Origin: Pseudomonas marginalis
Lineage (GTDB): Bacteria; Pseudomonadota; Gammaproteobacteria; Pseudomonadales; Pseudomonadaceae
Reading direction: 5' to 3'
Assembly: GCF_008692035.1 (NCBI RefSeq)
Contig: NZ_VTFG01000002.1
Coordinates: 1,612,001-1,676,000, forward strand
DNA length: 64,000 bases
Part shown: positions 44,340-52,063 of the stretch, one piece after another
Layout of the letters: the number at the start of each line of letters is the position of its first letter
Numbering within the stretch: the stretch's first letter is position 1
Position numbers and translations under genes: made by a program
Notes under the pieces: generated by a model
Database searches by the model: none
What the model saw: only the letters and a program-made list of their open reading frames with translations
Told to the model about the DNA's origin: nothing

Positions 44340-45545
44340 ATGTCGCCCTGGCTGACGGTTGTAGGCATCGGTGAAGACGGCTTCAAGGGGCTGGGCAGGA
44401 ATGCCCGGCATGCCCTGTTGCGCGCTTCGCGGATTATAGGTAGTCAGCGCCAGTTGGACCTGTTGCCGGTGTGTATTCGCGGTGAGCGCCAGGTGTGGCC
44501 GAGCCCGTTCTCCCTGGAACCGGTACTGGCGCGGCGTGGCGAGCCTGTGTGCGTGCTGGCCAGTGGTGACCCGATGTTTTATGGCGTAGGGGCCAGCCTG
44601 GCGCGACAGGTGGCGGCTGAAGAACTGCTGATTTTGCCGGCGCCGTCGTCGGTGTCGTTGGCGGCGGCGCGGCTGGGCTGGCCGTTGCAGGAGGTGGTGA
44701 CGCTGTCCGTAGTGGCCCGGCCAGTGGCGGCGATCAATGCGCATCTGGCCACAGGTGTGCGTATATTGGTACTGAGTAATGACGGCGGCAGTCCTGCGTT
44801 GATTGCTTCGTTGTTGGCTGAATCCGGGTTTGGGCCCAGCCGATTGACAGTATTTGAACACCTGGGCAGCGCAAATGAGCGGCGCATCGACGGTTTGGCT
44901 GAGGATTGGCAGCACGCCTGTGTCGCCGATTTGAACCTGGTCGCCATCGACTGCGTGGCCTCCAGCGACACACCACGTCTGTCGCGCCTCGCTGGCTTGC
45001 CCGATTCCGCCTTCCGGCACGACGGCCAACTGACCAAACGCGATGTGCGCGCCATGACCCTCGCCCGCCTCGCCCCGATGCCCGGCGAACTGCTGTGGGA
45101 CGTGGGTGCGGGCAGCGGCTCCATCGGTATCGAATGGATGCGCGCCCATCCGAGCTGCCGAGCATTGGCAATTGAAGCAGACGAAGGCCGACAGGGCCTT
45201 ATTGAACACAATCGCGACGCCCTCGGCGTGCCCGGTTTGCAGTTGATTCGTGGCAAAGCCCCGGAAGCGTTGCACGGCCTTACAGCTCCCGACGCCATCT
45301 TCATCGGCGGCGGCGTCACCCGCGACGGCGTGCTCGACACCTGCTGGCAACACCTGCGCCCCGGGGGTCGGTTGGTGGCCAATGCCGTCACCCTGCAAAG
45401 CGAAATGACCTTGATGAACTGGCGCGCGGCGCATGGCGGCGAACTGACGCGCATCCACGTCGCTCAGGCCCAGCCACTGGGTGAGTTCGATACGTGGCGC
45501 CAGGCGCTTCCAATCACCCTGCTGGAAGTGGTCAAGCCGCGATGA
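44340..45545 (+). CDS. cobL: Precorrin-6Y C5,15-methyltransferase (decarboxylating)
   Basis: 401-aa bifunctional enzyme. N-terminal CbiE domain (~1-200): LTVVGIGEDGFKGLG, VCVLASGDPMFYGVGASLAR; C-terminal CbiT domain (~215-400): QLTKRDVRAMTLARLAP, LLWDVGAGSGSIGIEWMR, AIFIGGGVTRDGVLD. CAAGGA precedes the ATG. Its stop overlaps the cobK start (ATGA). Confidence 0.95.
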   Translation: MSPWLTVVGIGEDGFKGLGRNARHALLRASRIIGSQRQLDLLPVCIRGERQVWPSPFSLEPVLARRGEPVCVLASGDPMFYGVGASLARQVAAEELLILPAPSSVSLAAARLGWPLQEVVTLSVVARPVAAINAHLATGVRILVLSNDGGSPALIASLLAESGFGPSRLTVFEHLGSANERRIDGLAEDWQHACVADLNLVAIDCVASSDTPRLSRLAGLPDSAFRHDGQLTKRDVRAMTLARLAPMPGELLWDVGAGSGSIGIEWMRAHPSCRALAIEADEGRQGLIEHNRDALGVPGLQLIRGKAPEALHGLTAPDAIFIGGGVTRDGVLDTCWQHLRPGGRLVANAVTLQSEMTLMNWRAAHGGELTRIHVAQAQPLGEFDTWRQALPITLLEVVKPR

Positions 45546-46267
45546 AACGCATCCTGCTGCTGGGCGGTGTGACCGAAGCGCTGGCTATCGCGCGCACCTT
45601 GGGGCCGGCGCATATCTACAGCCTGGCGGGTGTGGGGCGTGTGCCTACCGATCTTACCTGCCAGGTGCGTGTCGGCGGTTATGGCGGCGCCGAAGGCTTG
45701 GCGCAGTTTGTTCGCGATGAACAGATCAGCCTGATCCTCGACGCGACCCATCCGTATGCGGCGCAGATCAGCCGCAATGCCGCCGAGGCTGCACGGTTGG
45801 GCGGTGTGCAGTGTTGGGCATTGCGTCGCCCGGCGTGGCAGCCGCAGGCCGGCGATGACTGGCGGGAGGTCAATGACTGGGCTGAGTTGATCGACGCCTT
45901 GAAACCCTTCAAGCGTCCGCTGTTCACCTTGGGCCGCGAGCCATTGCAGCATCTCGACGAAATCCCCGCCGAGCAGTTCTGGACGTTGCGCGCGCTGGAT
46001 GTGTATCCGGGGAATGATCGCTGTGAAGTGATCGGCGCGCGCGGACCGTTTCTGATCGAAGATGAACGCGCGTTGTTTGAACGGCGTGGGATTGATGTGC
46101 TGATCAGCAAGAACAGTGGCAGCACCGCCACCGAGCCGAAGCTGGAAGTGGCGCGGGAACGGGGGGTGCCGGTGTTGGTGTTGAAGCGGCCGGTGTTGGC
46201 GGCGGTGGATCGGGAGCTTTTGTCGCCCGCAGAAACAATCGATTCGTTGGCAGATTTCATTCGATAG
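45542..46267 (+). CDS. cobK: Precorrin-6A reductase
   Basis: 241-aa NADPH enzyme reducing precorrin-6A to precorrin-6B (CbiJ/CobK). Seen: RILLLGGVTEALAIARTL; RVGGYGGAEGLAQFVRDE; LILDATHPYAAQISRNAAEA; LISKNSGSTATEPKLEVARE. Translationally coupled to cobL. It ends the cobalamin block; what follows is AT-richer accessory DNA. Confidence 0.94.
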   Translation: MKRILLLGGVTEALAIARTLGPAHIYSLAGVGRVPTDLTCQVRVGGYGGAEGLAQFVRDEQISLILDATHPYAAQISRNAAEAARLGGVQCWALRRPAWQPQAGDDWREVNDWAELIDALKPFKRPLFTLGREPLQHLDEIPAEQFWTLRALDVYPGNDRCEVIGARGPFLIEDERALFERRGIDVLISKNSGSTATEPKLEVARERGVPVLVLKRPVLAAVDRELLSPAETIDSLADFIR

Positions 46268-46394
46268 ATCAGGATCATCCGCCACCCTCTATCCAATCTT
46301 TTTGTTACCTCAAGGGACGGCGATGAACCCACAACACGAAGTGCTAAACTCCAGGAACAGTTCAAGCCAGGCCCAACGGTATTCAGGAGCTGAC

Positions 46395-46673
46395 ATGATA
46401 GAAGTTAAAGAAGCCGTACAAGTCGCCAAGGCGGTCGCAAACGACTTTCTCGGGCAAGAAACAGCACTACAAGACCTGATGCTTGAGGAAGTAGAGTTAG
46501 ACCCAGACAATAAAACCTGGGCAATAACACTGGGCTTCAATGTCCCCAACCCTAATAACTATGAAAGGCTAGGCGCATCTTTAGCCGGACAAATGCATGC
46601 AAGAAAATACAAAACATTCATCATCGACTCGGAGACTGGCGAGTTCCGCTCCATGAAGATTCGCGAAGTATGA
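46395..46673 (+). CDS. Small protein paired with PIN nuclease
   Basis: 92-aa protein I do not recognise. Seen: an acidic, mixed alpha/beta small domain with LDPDNKTWAITLGFNVPNP and KTFIIDSETGEFRSMKIREV. ATG at 46395 has AGGAG seven bases upstream; an earlier in-frame ATG at 46323 also has a plausible site, giving 24 more residues. The stop overlaps the PIN gene start (ATGA). Codons are visibly AT-richer than in the neighbouring cob genes, suggesting acquisition. Might be the antitoxin or substrate adaptor of the pair; no DNA-binding motif is seen. Confidence 0.65.
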   Translation: MIEVKEAVQVAKAVANDFLGQETALQDLMLEEVELDPDNKTWAITLGFNVPNPNNYERLGASLAGQMHARKYKTFIIDSETGEFRSMKIREV

Positions 46674-47158
46674 TCGAAGCCTACATCAAGCAATACCGAA
46701 GAAAAGGAATCATCGTTGATACTAACTTGCTGCTTCTGGCACTGATAGGAGGAACGTCCAGCATCGTGGAGTTCAAGAGAACACGCGGCTACAGCGATGC
46801 AGACTATCAACTTTTGCTCAAAGTGATTGACCAGTTCGAAAAACTTGTTTCAACCCCTCACATTCTCGCTGAAGTCAGCAACCTGACAAATGGACTTCAT
46901 GGAAACAAGCTGCGCGATTTTTATGCAACATTAAAAAACTCACTATCAACAATAATCGAGGTCCATCATCCAGCCTTGGATATAAGTCGCGATTATGAGC
47001 TTTCACCCTACGGCCTTACCGACGTTGGCATTGTTGCCGCAGCAAAAGATAACTATCTGGTTTTGACTGACGATCTCAGAGTCGCTGGGTTTGCTCATCA
47101 GCACTGCGTAGATGTCGTCAACTTCAATCATATACGGGAAGCCAGCTGGGAGGTCTAA
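46670..47158 (+). CDS. PIN-domain ribonuclease-like protein
   Basis: 162-aa protein with PIN-domain features: Asp17 in GIIVDTNLLLL, Glu68 in TPHILAEVSN, Asp118 in YGLTDVGIVAAA, and Asp134/135 in YLVLTDDLRV, that is, the full acidic set needed for metal-dependent RNA cleavage. PIN proteins of this size are often VapC-type toxins, but the partner here does not look like a VapB antitoxin and the internal helices are longer than in VapC. Start overlaps the small upstream gene. AT-rich like its partner. Confidence 0.75.
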   Translation: MIEAYIKQYRRKGIIVDTNLLLLALIGGTSSIVEFKRTRGYSDADYQLLLKVIDQFEKLVSTPHILAEVSNLTNGLHGNKLRDFYATLKNSLSTIIEVHHPALDISRDYELSPYGLTDVGIVAAAKDNYLVLTDDLRVAGFAHQHCVDVVNFNHIREASWEV

Positions 47159-47169
47159 GACCTGCCACA

Positions 47170-47203
47170 CGATCATTCCCACACATATGCGCAGGAACGA
47201 TCG
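47170..47203. repeat. Inverted repeat of the CGATC-TTCC...GGAA-GATCG type
   Basis: CGATCATTCC (47170-47179) and GGAACGATCG (47194-47203), one mismatch, 14-base loop. It resembles a degenerate copy of a dispersed fluorescens-group palindrome. Located between the convergent PIN and DUF3077-type genes, where it may act as a terminator. Confidence 0.5.
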
Positions 47204-47216
47204 CTCATCGAACTTG

Positions 47217-47468
47217 TTAACTACTCGCGGCGGTTGCCTGCCCTGCTCCTTCGTGCACCCTGTCAGCGAGCAATTGTGCCAGCTCGATCAACTGCGCAAC
47301 GCCCAGTAATTCCTCGCGTGGTGCGCCTTCCAGGTTAAAGGCAAGGTCGCAACTCAGCGCGTTGGCCGAGGCAAGTGTTTCGCTGAGGTTGACCAACAGG
47401 TCTTCGGTGCTGATGCCATCGGCCACGGTGAACAGCCGGACGGGGGGATTGGGGGTGGGTTTGATCAT
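47217..47468 (-). CDS. DUF3077/DUF6124-type small protein
   Basis: 83-aa protein. Seen: MIKPTPNPPVRLFTVADGIS then STEDLLVNLSETLASANALS, DLAFNLEGAPREELLGVAQL and IELAQLLADRV, a pattern shared by a family of small Pseudomonas proteins of unknown function. Likely two helices. GAGGAG lies ten bases before the ATG. The mRNA leader upstream is strongly structured (47484-47586). Confidence 0.75.
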   Translation of the reverse strand: MIKPTPNPPVRLFTVADGISTEDLLVNLSETLASANALSCDLAFNLEGAPREELLGVAQLIELAQLLADRVHEGAGQATAASS

Positions 47469-47586
47469 TGTGAAGCTCCTCAGGAATGTGGAGCTGCCAC
47501 TGATTCGCCGCGACGCGATAGGGTGGCAGCTGTACGCAGGTTCGCGGACCGGTCCCGAGGCAACCCGGCATACCCAAAGGTATCCC
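47469..47586 (-). promoter_or_regulatory. Structured 5' leader of the DUF3077-type gene
   Basis: On the minus strand, reading toward the gene: a hairpin ATACC-TTTGG-GTAT (47571-47584), a 10-base palindrome GGACCGGTCC (47547-47556), and a 9-bp perfect stem AGCTGCCAC/GTGGCAGCT (47524-47532 with 47493-47501) whose loop holds a further TCGC/GCGA pairing. The last stem ends about ten bases before the ribosome-binding site. From memory similar leaders precede other genes of this family in Pseudomonas. Confidence 0.4.
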
Positions 47587-47911
47587 GCGCACAGCCGCCA
47601 TAGCGCCGCACAGTAGACGATAAAAAAGCATCAACTGAAAGCAGACGATAGCGCTTTTGCTCTTAGGAAGTCGGGCCGCGACGCCCGTCCGCGGCATTTG
47701 CAGCGGTGTACGAAGACTAGAGATTGAGTTTCCTACCGGCAACCTCAAAGAGTTGTCGGAAGTTTCTGTGGAACGACCTCATATTCGGGCTGCGCGGCGG
47801 ATCAAGGAGAATTTACCTACATGCGTAACGGAACCCGCTGACTACCTAGAACCGCATACCCTTGGCGATGATCCTCGACGCTTTGTCCTACGGCGTAAAC
47901 ATGAGGTTCAC
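47587..47911. other. Spacer with no clear gene
   Basis: 325 bases between the leader of the DUF3077-type gene and the antitoxin-like gene. Frames are open but without family resemblance. An AAGGAG followed by ATG at 47821 opens only a six-codon frame ending at TGA. Promoters in both directions are expected here. Confidence 0.5.
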
Positions 47912-48268
47912 ATGACTAACAAACCCCGTACGCAGCACCTGACTCGACCTGCTGAAAGCACAATTATCGAGCACATAATCGCGAACCCAGAGTTCGCGCA
48001 CGCGCTAAGCCTTGAGGCCGACGAACTAAAATTGGATGAACCCGAAGTCGCAGCTCGATTAAACCAATGGCTGGAAAAAGCCCAATACCTATCTGACAGA
48101 AAGACGACGTTCACAGTTTTCGACGCTGCTGACCATCTCCACAAACAAGAAGAGATGGATGCTTTCCTTGAAGCCTGTATCGAAGAAGACCCAGGCGATG
48201 GCTCATTGATCAAGGTGGCGCGAGCCGACATTGCCCGCGCGACTCGCAGGCTCAACGCGAAGCAATAG
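47912..48268 (+). CDS. Antitoxin-like protein lacking HTH
   Basis: 118-aa protein. Seen: an N-terminal helical part (STIIEHIIANPEFAHALSLE) and a C-terminal part, TVFDAADHLHKQEEMDAFLE then CIEEDPGDGSLIKVARADIA, that resembles the first half of addiction-module antidote proteins (pattern FDAADYL...EEAIAAYLEAALE...GDIARA). In those proteins a helix-turn-helix domain follows; here the gene stops 9 residues after DIARA. No toxin gene is next to it. GAGG precedes the ATG at 47912. Could be a remnant or a repurposed protein. Confidence 0.6.
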   Translation: MTNKPRTQHLTRPAESTIIEHIIANPEFAHALSLEADELKLDEPEVAARLNQWLEKAQYLSDRKTTFTVFDAADHLHKQEEMDAFLEACIEEDPGDGSLIKVARADIARATRRLNAKQ

Positions 48269-48280
48269 CCACACACAATC

Positions 48281-48301
48281 CAAAATGTGGGAGGGGCGTT
48301 G
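48281..48301. repeat. Solitary REP half-site
   Basis: CAAAATGTGGGAGGGGCGTTG matches the left arm of the REPINs at 25.6 and 28.3 kb with no inverted partner; it looks like a decayed REPIN, 13 bases past the antitoxin-like gene. Confidence 0.6.
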
Positions 48302-48393
48302 ACTTGAAGATCGGCATCCTCTCGATTCCCCGTCTATCCTCAAACCCAGCACTGCGACACCAAACCACACCACCACTTTTTACTTATCCCCCC

Positions 48394-48424
48394 CGATCAG
48401 GCTAAATACCCGCCTGATCGTTTA
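48394..48424 (+). terminator. Hairpin upstream of the copper cluster
   Basis: CGATCAGGC, 9-base loop, GCCTGATCG, then TTTAA: a perfect 9-bp stem, 24 bases before the first DUF2946 start. It could terminate upstream transcription or be part of the leader of the copper genes. Confidence 0.5.
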
Positions 48425-48443
48425 ACCCTACGGATTGTCCGCC

Positions 48444-48839
48444 ATGGCCCGTCAACGCTTTGCAATTGCCTGGATCGCCTGCCTTGCAGTGCTGTTCAAC
48501 GCCTTTGCCATGCCAATGGCCAGCGCGATGCAACAATCCAAGGACCCCGTGCAGCAATTGCTGTGGGGCAGTTTCTGTTCGTCCAATGGCGCCAGCATGA
48601 AGACCATTGCCCTGGGCAAGCTGGAGATTCCGGCGCCGCAGCCGGACGATCATTCCACCATGCAGCATTGCTGGTGTTGCTCGGGCTCGGCGCCGTTGGT
48701 GGCGTTGCCGGGGCATGTGCCGCAGTTGTATCTCACGCGATTCGAGACGGTACAGCGTCAACCACACACCCCATTGCAAACCCCCACCCCGCGCCAGCAA
48801 TGGCCGAGCCTTAACCCCCGCGCCTCTCCAACGTCCTGA
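48444..48839 (+). CDS. DUF2946 protein (copper cluster)
   Basis: 131-aa exported protein. Seen: signal peptide/anchor (RFAIAWIACLAVLFNAFAMP), and a cysteine/histidine cluster HSTMQHCWCCSG near residue 75, typical of DUF2946 proteins found beside copper-transport genes. ATG at 48444 is chosen; an in-frame TTG lies three codons upstream. Likely periplasmic copper handling, by context and residues only. First gene of the copper cluster. Confidence 0.75.
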   Translation: MARQRFAIAWIACLAVLFNAFAMPMASAMQQSKDPVQQLLWGSFCSSNGASMKTIALGKLEIPAPQPDDHSTMQHCWCCSGSAPLVALPGHVPQLYLTRFETVQRQPHTPLQTPTPRQQWPSLNPRASPTS

Positions 48840-48886
48840 TCTTCTTCGCAAGTGAACTGCGTTTAGAACCGTTCTGGAGAACTGCC

Positions 48887-49369
48887 ATGCTTAAATCTTC
48901 CCTGCTTCTGGCTGCGTTGCTGCTGCCGGTGTTCAGTGCTGCCAATGCCGAAGACTACAAGGCCGGCGACCTGCTGGTCAGCGATCCCTGGTCCCAGGAA
49001 TTGCCGCCCAACGCGCCCACCGTCGCCGCGTATTTCGTGATTCATAACACCGGCGCTACCCCGGACCGCCTGCTCAGTGTCGACACACCAGTGGCCGACA
49101 AGGCCGAGCTGCATGAGCATGTGATGCAGGGCGACTTGATGAAGATGCAGCAAGTCCCCAGCGTTGCCGTACCGGCCAAGGGTGACCTGACCTTCGCGCC
49201 CATGGCGTATCACGTCATGTTGCTGGGCCTCAAGGACCGCAGCCTGCTGGCCGATGGCAAGCAATTCCCGCTGACCCTGACCTTTGAAAAAGCCGGCAAG
49301 GTCGAGGTGGAAGTGTCGGTACAGAAAGTACCGCCGATGGCCGGCCACGCGCACAAGCACCCTCAATAG
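48887..49369 (+). CDS. Periplasmic copper chaperone PCu(A)C
   Basis: 160-aa periplasmic copper(I) chaperone. Seen: signal peptide cleaved after SAANA (residue ~21), then the family motif H-M...M...H-x-M: HEHVMQGDLMKM and, 22 residues later, YHVMLLGLK. These are the Cu(I) ligands in PCu(A)C proteins, which deliver copper to cytochrome oxidase Cu(A) and other sites. A His-rich tail (GHAHKH) is added. GGAG before ATG. Sits between two DUF2946 genes and upstream of oprC. Confidence 0.9.
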   Translation: MLKSSLLLAALLLPVFSAANAEDYKAGDLLVSDPWSQELPPNAPTVAAYFVIHNTGATPDRLLSVDTPVADKAELHEHVMQGDLMKMQQVPSVAVPAKGDLTFAPMAYHVMLLGLKDRSLLADGKQFPLTLTFEKAGKVEVEVSVQKVPPMAGHAHKHPQ

Positions 49370-49380
49370 ACTGACTCCAG

Positions 49381-49782
49381 ATGGGCGCCCCTCGCGCCAG
49401 GCTATCCCCACACCGCCGCGTGAAGCGCGGCAGTTGGATCAGCCTGTTCGCCATGCTGATGATCTTTATCGGTCCGCTGATTTCCCAAGCGATGCCGATG
49501 GATCATCACGCCGGTATGTCGATGAACATGTCCATGGACATGCCCGGCGACCACGGCGACGTCCATCACAAGAAAGCCCCTGACGAACACCACGCGCTCT
49601 GGTCCAAGTGCGGCTATTGCGACTTGCTCTACAGTTGCCCGGCCCTGCCCGGCAGCGTGTCATTCACGGCCATCGGTACCCCGCCGCCGGCCAATGCCCT
49701 TACCCCCGCACCGCGCCTGGGCCATGCCCGGCAGAGCATCTTCCCCGGCGCCCGCAGCCGCGCCCCGCCCATCGCCTCGTAA
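49381..49782 (+). CDS. DUF2946 protein, second copy, Met/His-rich
   Basis: 133-aa protein. Seen: one N-terminal helix (residues ~20-36, ISLFAMLMIFIGPLIS), then MDHHAGMSMNMSMDM followed by GDHGDVHHKK, a dense Met/His stretch of the kind that binds Cu(I)/Cu(II), and CGYCDLLYSC. Starts 11 bases after the PCu(A)C stop, so co-transcribed. Only the fold and the Cys motif recall the first DUF2946 protein. Confidence 0.75.
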   Translation: MGAPRARLSPHRRVKRGSWISLFAMLMIFIGPLISQAMPMDHHAGMSMNMSMDMPGDHGDVHHKKAPDEHHALWSKCGYCDLLYSCPALPGSVSFTAIGTPPPANALTPAPRLGHARQSIFPGARSRAPPIAS

Positions 49783-49875
49783 GCACCTGACACCGTTACT
49801 TCACCCCGGCCGACTTTAGACAGACAGCCGCAGGCTGCTGGCCGTGTTGTTTACGATTGATTGATGGAATTTGTC

Positions 49876-51945
49876 ATGTCCAGGTTTACTGCTGACTCCC
49901 GTTTGGGAAGCACCTCTGTGCTCGCTGCCCTATGCGGCGCCCTGCTCGTTCCCCACGCCCAGGCCGATGAACATGCCGAGCATGAGCTGACGCCCACGGT
50001 GATCACCGCCATTGCGCCCAGCTCGCCGCTGACCGTGGTCACCAACCCCAAGGACCCACGCCAACCGGTGCCCGCCAGCGACGGCGGCGACTACCTCAAG
50101 ACCATCCCCGGCTTCGCCCTGGTACGCAACGGCGGCACCAATGGCGACCCGGTGCTGCGCGGCATGTTCGGCTCGCGCCTGAACATCCTCACCAACGGCA
50201 GCATGATGCTCGGCGCCTGCCCCGGCAGGATGGATGCGCCGACCTCCTACATTTCGCCGGAAACCTACGACAAGCTCACCGTGATCAAAGGCCCGCAGAC
50301 CGTACTCTGGGGCCCCGGTGCTTCAGCCGGCACCATCCTGTTCGAGCGCGAACCGGAACACTTCGGTGAACTCGGCACGCGGCTCAACGCGAGTGTGCTG
50401 GCCGGCTCCAACGGGCGCTTCGACAAGGTCATCGATGCCGCCGCCGGTGGGCCGCTGGGCTATGTGCGGGTGATCGGCAACCAGGCCCATGCCGATGACT
50501 ACAAGGACGGCAACAACGACACCGTCGCCTCGCGCTACGACAAATGGAATGGCGACGTCGCCGTCGGCTTCACCCCGGATGCCGACACCCTGCTGGAGCT
50601 CACCGCCGGCCGTGGCGACGGCGAAGCGCGTTACGCCGGGCGCGGTATGGACGGTTCGCAGTTCCTGCGCGAAAGCCTGGGCCTGCGCTTCGAGAAATCG
50701 AATATCGGCGAAGTGCTGGATAAGGTCGAAGCCCAGATCTACTACAACTACGCCGACCACGTGATGGACAACTACAGCCTGCGCACACCCTCAGGCACCG
50801 GGATGATGGCCGGGCCCATGGCCTCCAACGTCGACCGCCGCACCCTCGGCGCGCGCATCAAGGCCACCTGGCGCTGGGCCGATGTACAACTGATCAGCGG
50901 CCTGGATGCGCAGACCAACGAACACCGCCAACGCAGCAGCATGGGCATCGACACCTACAAGGATTTGCCCAAGGTCAAGGACGCCAACTTCCACAACTAC
51001 GGCGTATTCGGCGAACTGACGTGGTACGCCGCCGACCGTGACCGCCTGATCACCGGCGCGCGCCTGGACCGCGCCTCGGCCAAGGACTTCCGGCAAACCA
51101 CCGGCTCCGGGATGAGTGCACGCGCCAACCCGACCGCCGACGACATCCGCGCCGATACGTTGCCCTCGGGTTTTGTGCGCTATGAGCACGACCTGGCCGA
51201 CAGCCCGACCACCCTCTATGCCGGCCTGGGCCACTCGGAGCGCTTCCCGGATTACTGGGAGCTGTTCTCGCCCAACACCGGCGCAGTCGGTTCGGTCAAC
51301 GCCTTCGACGGCGTGAAGCCGGAGAAAACCACCCAGCTCGACGTCGGCGCGCAGTACAAAGCCGACAACCTCGAAGCCTGGGCCTCGGGCTACGTCGGCC
51401 AGGTGCGTGACTTCATCCTGTTCGACTACCGGGCGGGGATGATGGGCACCACCTCCCAGGCGCGCAATGTGGACGCGCGCATCATGGGAGGTGAACTCGG
51501 CGCGGCCTACAAACTGACGCAGAACTGGAAAGCCGATGCCACCCTCGCCTACGCCTGGGGCAAGAACAGCAGCGACGGCAAGGCCCTGCCGCAAATGCCA
51601 CCGTTGGATGCACGCTTCGGCCTGACCTACAGCGAAGACGACTGGAGTGCCGGCGCGTTGTGGCGGGTAGTGGCGGCGCAGAACCGCATCGACCAGAACA
51701 AGGGCAATGTGGTCGGCAAGGACTACGACAAGAGCGGCGGTTTTGGCGTGTTCTCGGTCAATGGCGCCTATCGCATCAACAAGAATTTCAAGGTCAGCAC
51801 CGGCGTCGACAACCTGTTCGGCAAAGCCTACGCCGAGCACCTGAACCTGGCCGGCAACGCCGGGTTCGGCTACCCGGCCAACGACCCGCAGGCCATCAAG
51901 GAGCCGGGGCGCACCCTGTGGACCAAGGTTGACATGAGCTTCTAA
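49876..51945 (+). CDS. oprC: TonB-dependent copper receptor OprC
   Basis: 689-aa outer-membrane channel for copper. Seen: signal peptide to ~residue 32 (...VPHAQA); plug domain with DYLKTIPGFALVRNGG, MFGSRLNILTNG, VIKGPQTVLWGPGASAGTIL; and a 22-strand-type barrel ending in an aromatic residue (DMSF). The copper site of P. aeruginosa OprC, CxxxM plus HxM, is present: ACPGRM and DHVMDN. Start chosen at ATG 49876; ATG at 49864 is also possible. It follows the PCu(A)C/DUF2946 genes after ~90 bases. Confidence 0.93.
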   Translation: MSRFTADSRLGSTSVLAALCGALLVPHAQADEHAEHELTPTVITAIAPSSPLTVVTNPKDPRQPVPASDGGDYLKTIPGFALVRNGGTNGDPVLRGMFGSRLNILTNGSMMLGACPGRMDAPTSYISPETYDKLTVIKGPQTVLWGPGASAGTILFEREPEHFGELGTRLNASVLAGSNGRFDKVIDAAAGGPLGYVRVIGNQAHADDYKDGNNDTVASRYDKWNGDVAVGFTPDADTLLELTAGRGDGEARYAGRGMDGSQFLRESLGLRFEKSNIGEVLDKVEAQIYYNYADHVMDNYSLRTPSGTGMMAGPMASNVDRRTLGARIKATWRWADVQLISGLDAQTNEHRQRSSMGIDTYKDLPKVKDANFHNYGVFGELTWYAADRDRLITGARLDRASAKDFRQTTGSGMSARANPTADDIRADTLPSGFVRYEHDLADSPTTLYAGLGHSERFPDYWELFSPNTGAVGSVNAFDGVKPEKTTQLDVGAQYKADNLEAWASGYVGQVRDFILFDYRAGMMGTTSQARNVDARIMGGELGAAYKLTQNWKADATLAYAWGKNSSDGKALPQMPPLDARFGLTYSEDDWSAGALWRVVAAQNRIDQNKGNVVGKDYDKSGGFGVFSVNGAYRINKNFKVSTGVDNLFGKAYAEHLNLAGNAGFGYPANDPQAIKEPGRTLWTKVDMSF

Positions 51946-51947
51946 AA

Positions 51948-52019
51948 GCATCGCGGGCAAGCCCCCTCCCACAGTTGGAATGCATTCCACATGTGGGAGG
52001 GGGCTTGCCCCCGATAGCA
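51948..52019. repeat. REPIN, compact
   Basis: Arms GCATCGCGGGCAAGCCCCCT (from 51948) and GGGGGCTTGCCCCCGATAGC (to 52019), only about 20 bases apart, in the opposite arrangement to the 25.6 and 28.3 kb copies. It lies immediately after the oprC stop. Confidence 0.8.
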
Positions 52020-52063
52020 GTCTGACCAACGACAAAAAATTCAAGCTTTGCGGAGCATCCCTG

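Noticed and set aside
47335..47748. Minus-strand open frame overlapping the DUF3077-type gene and its leader
   Set aside because: It overlaps the true gene out of frame, lacks its own ribosome-binding site and runs through the hairpin leader.
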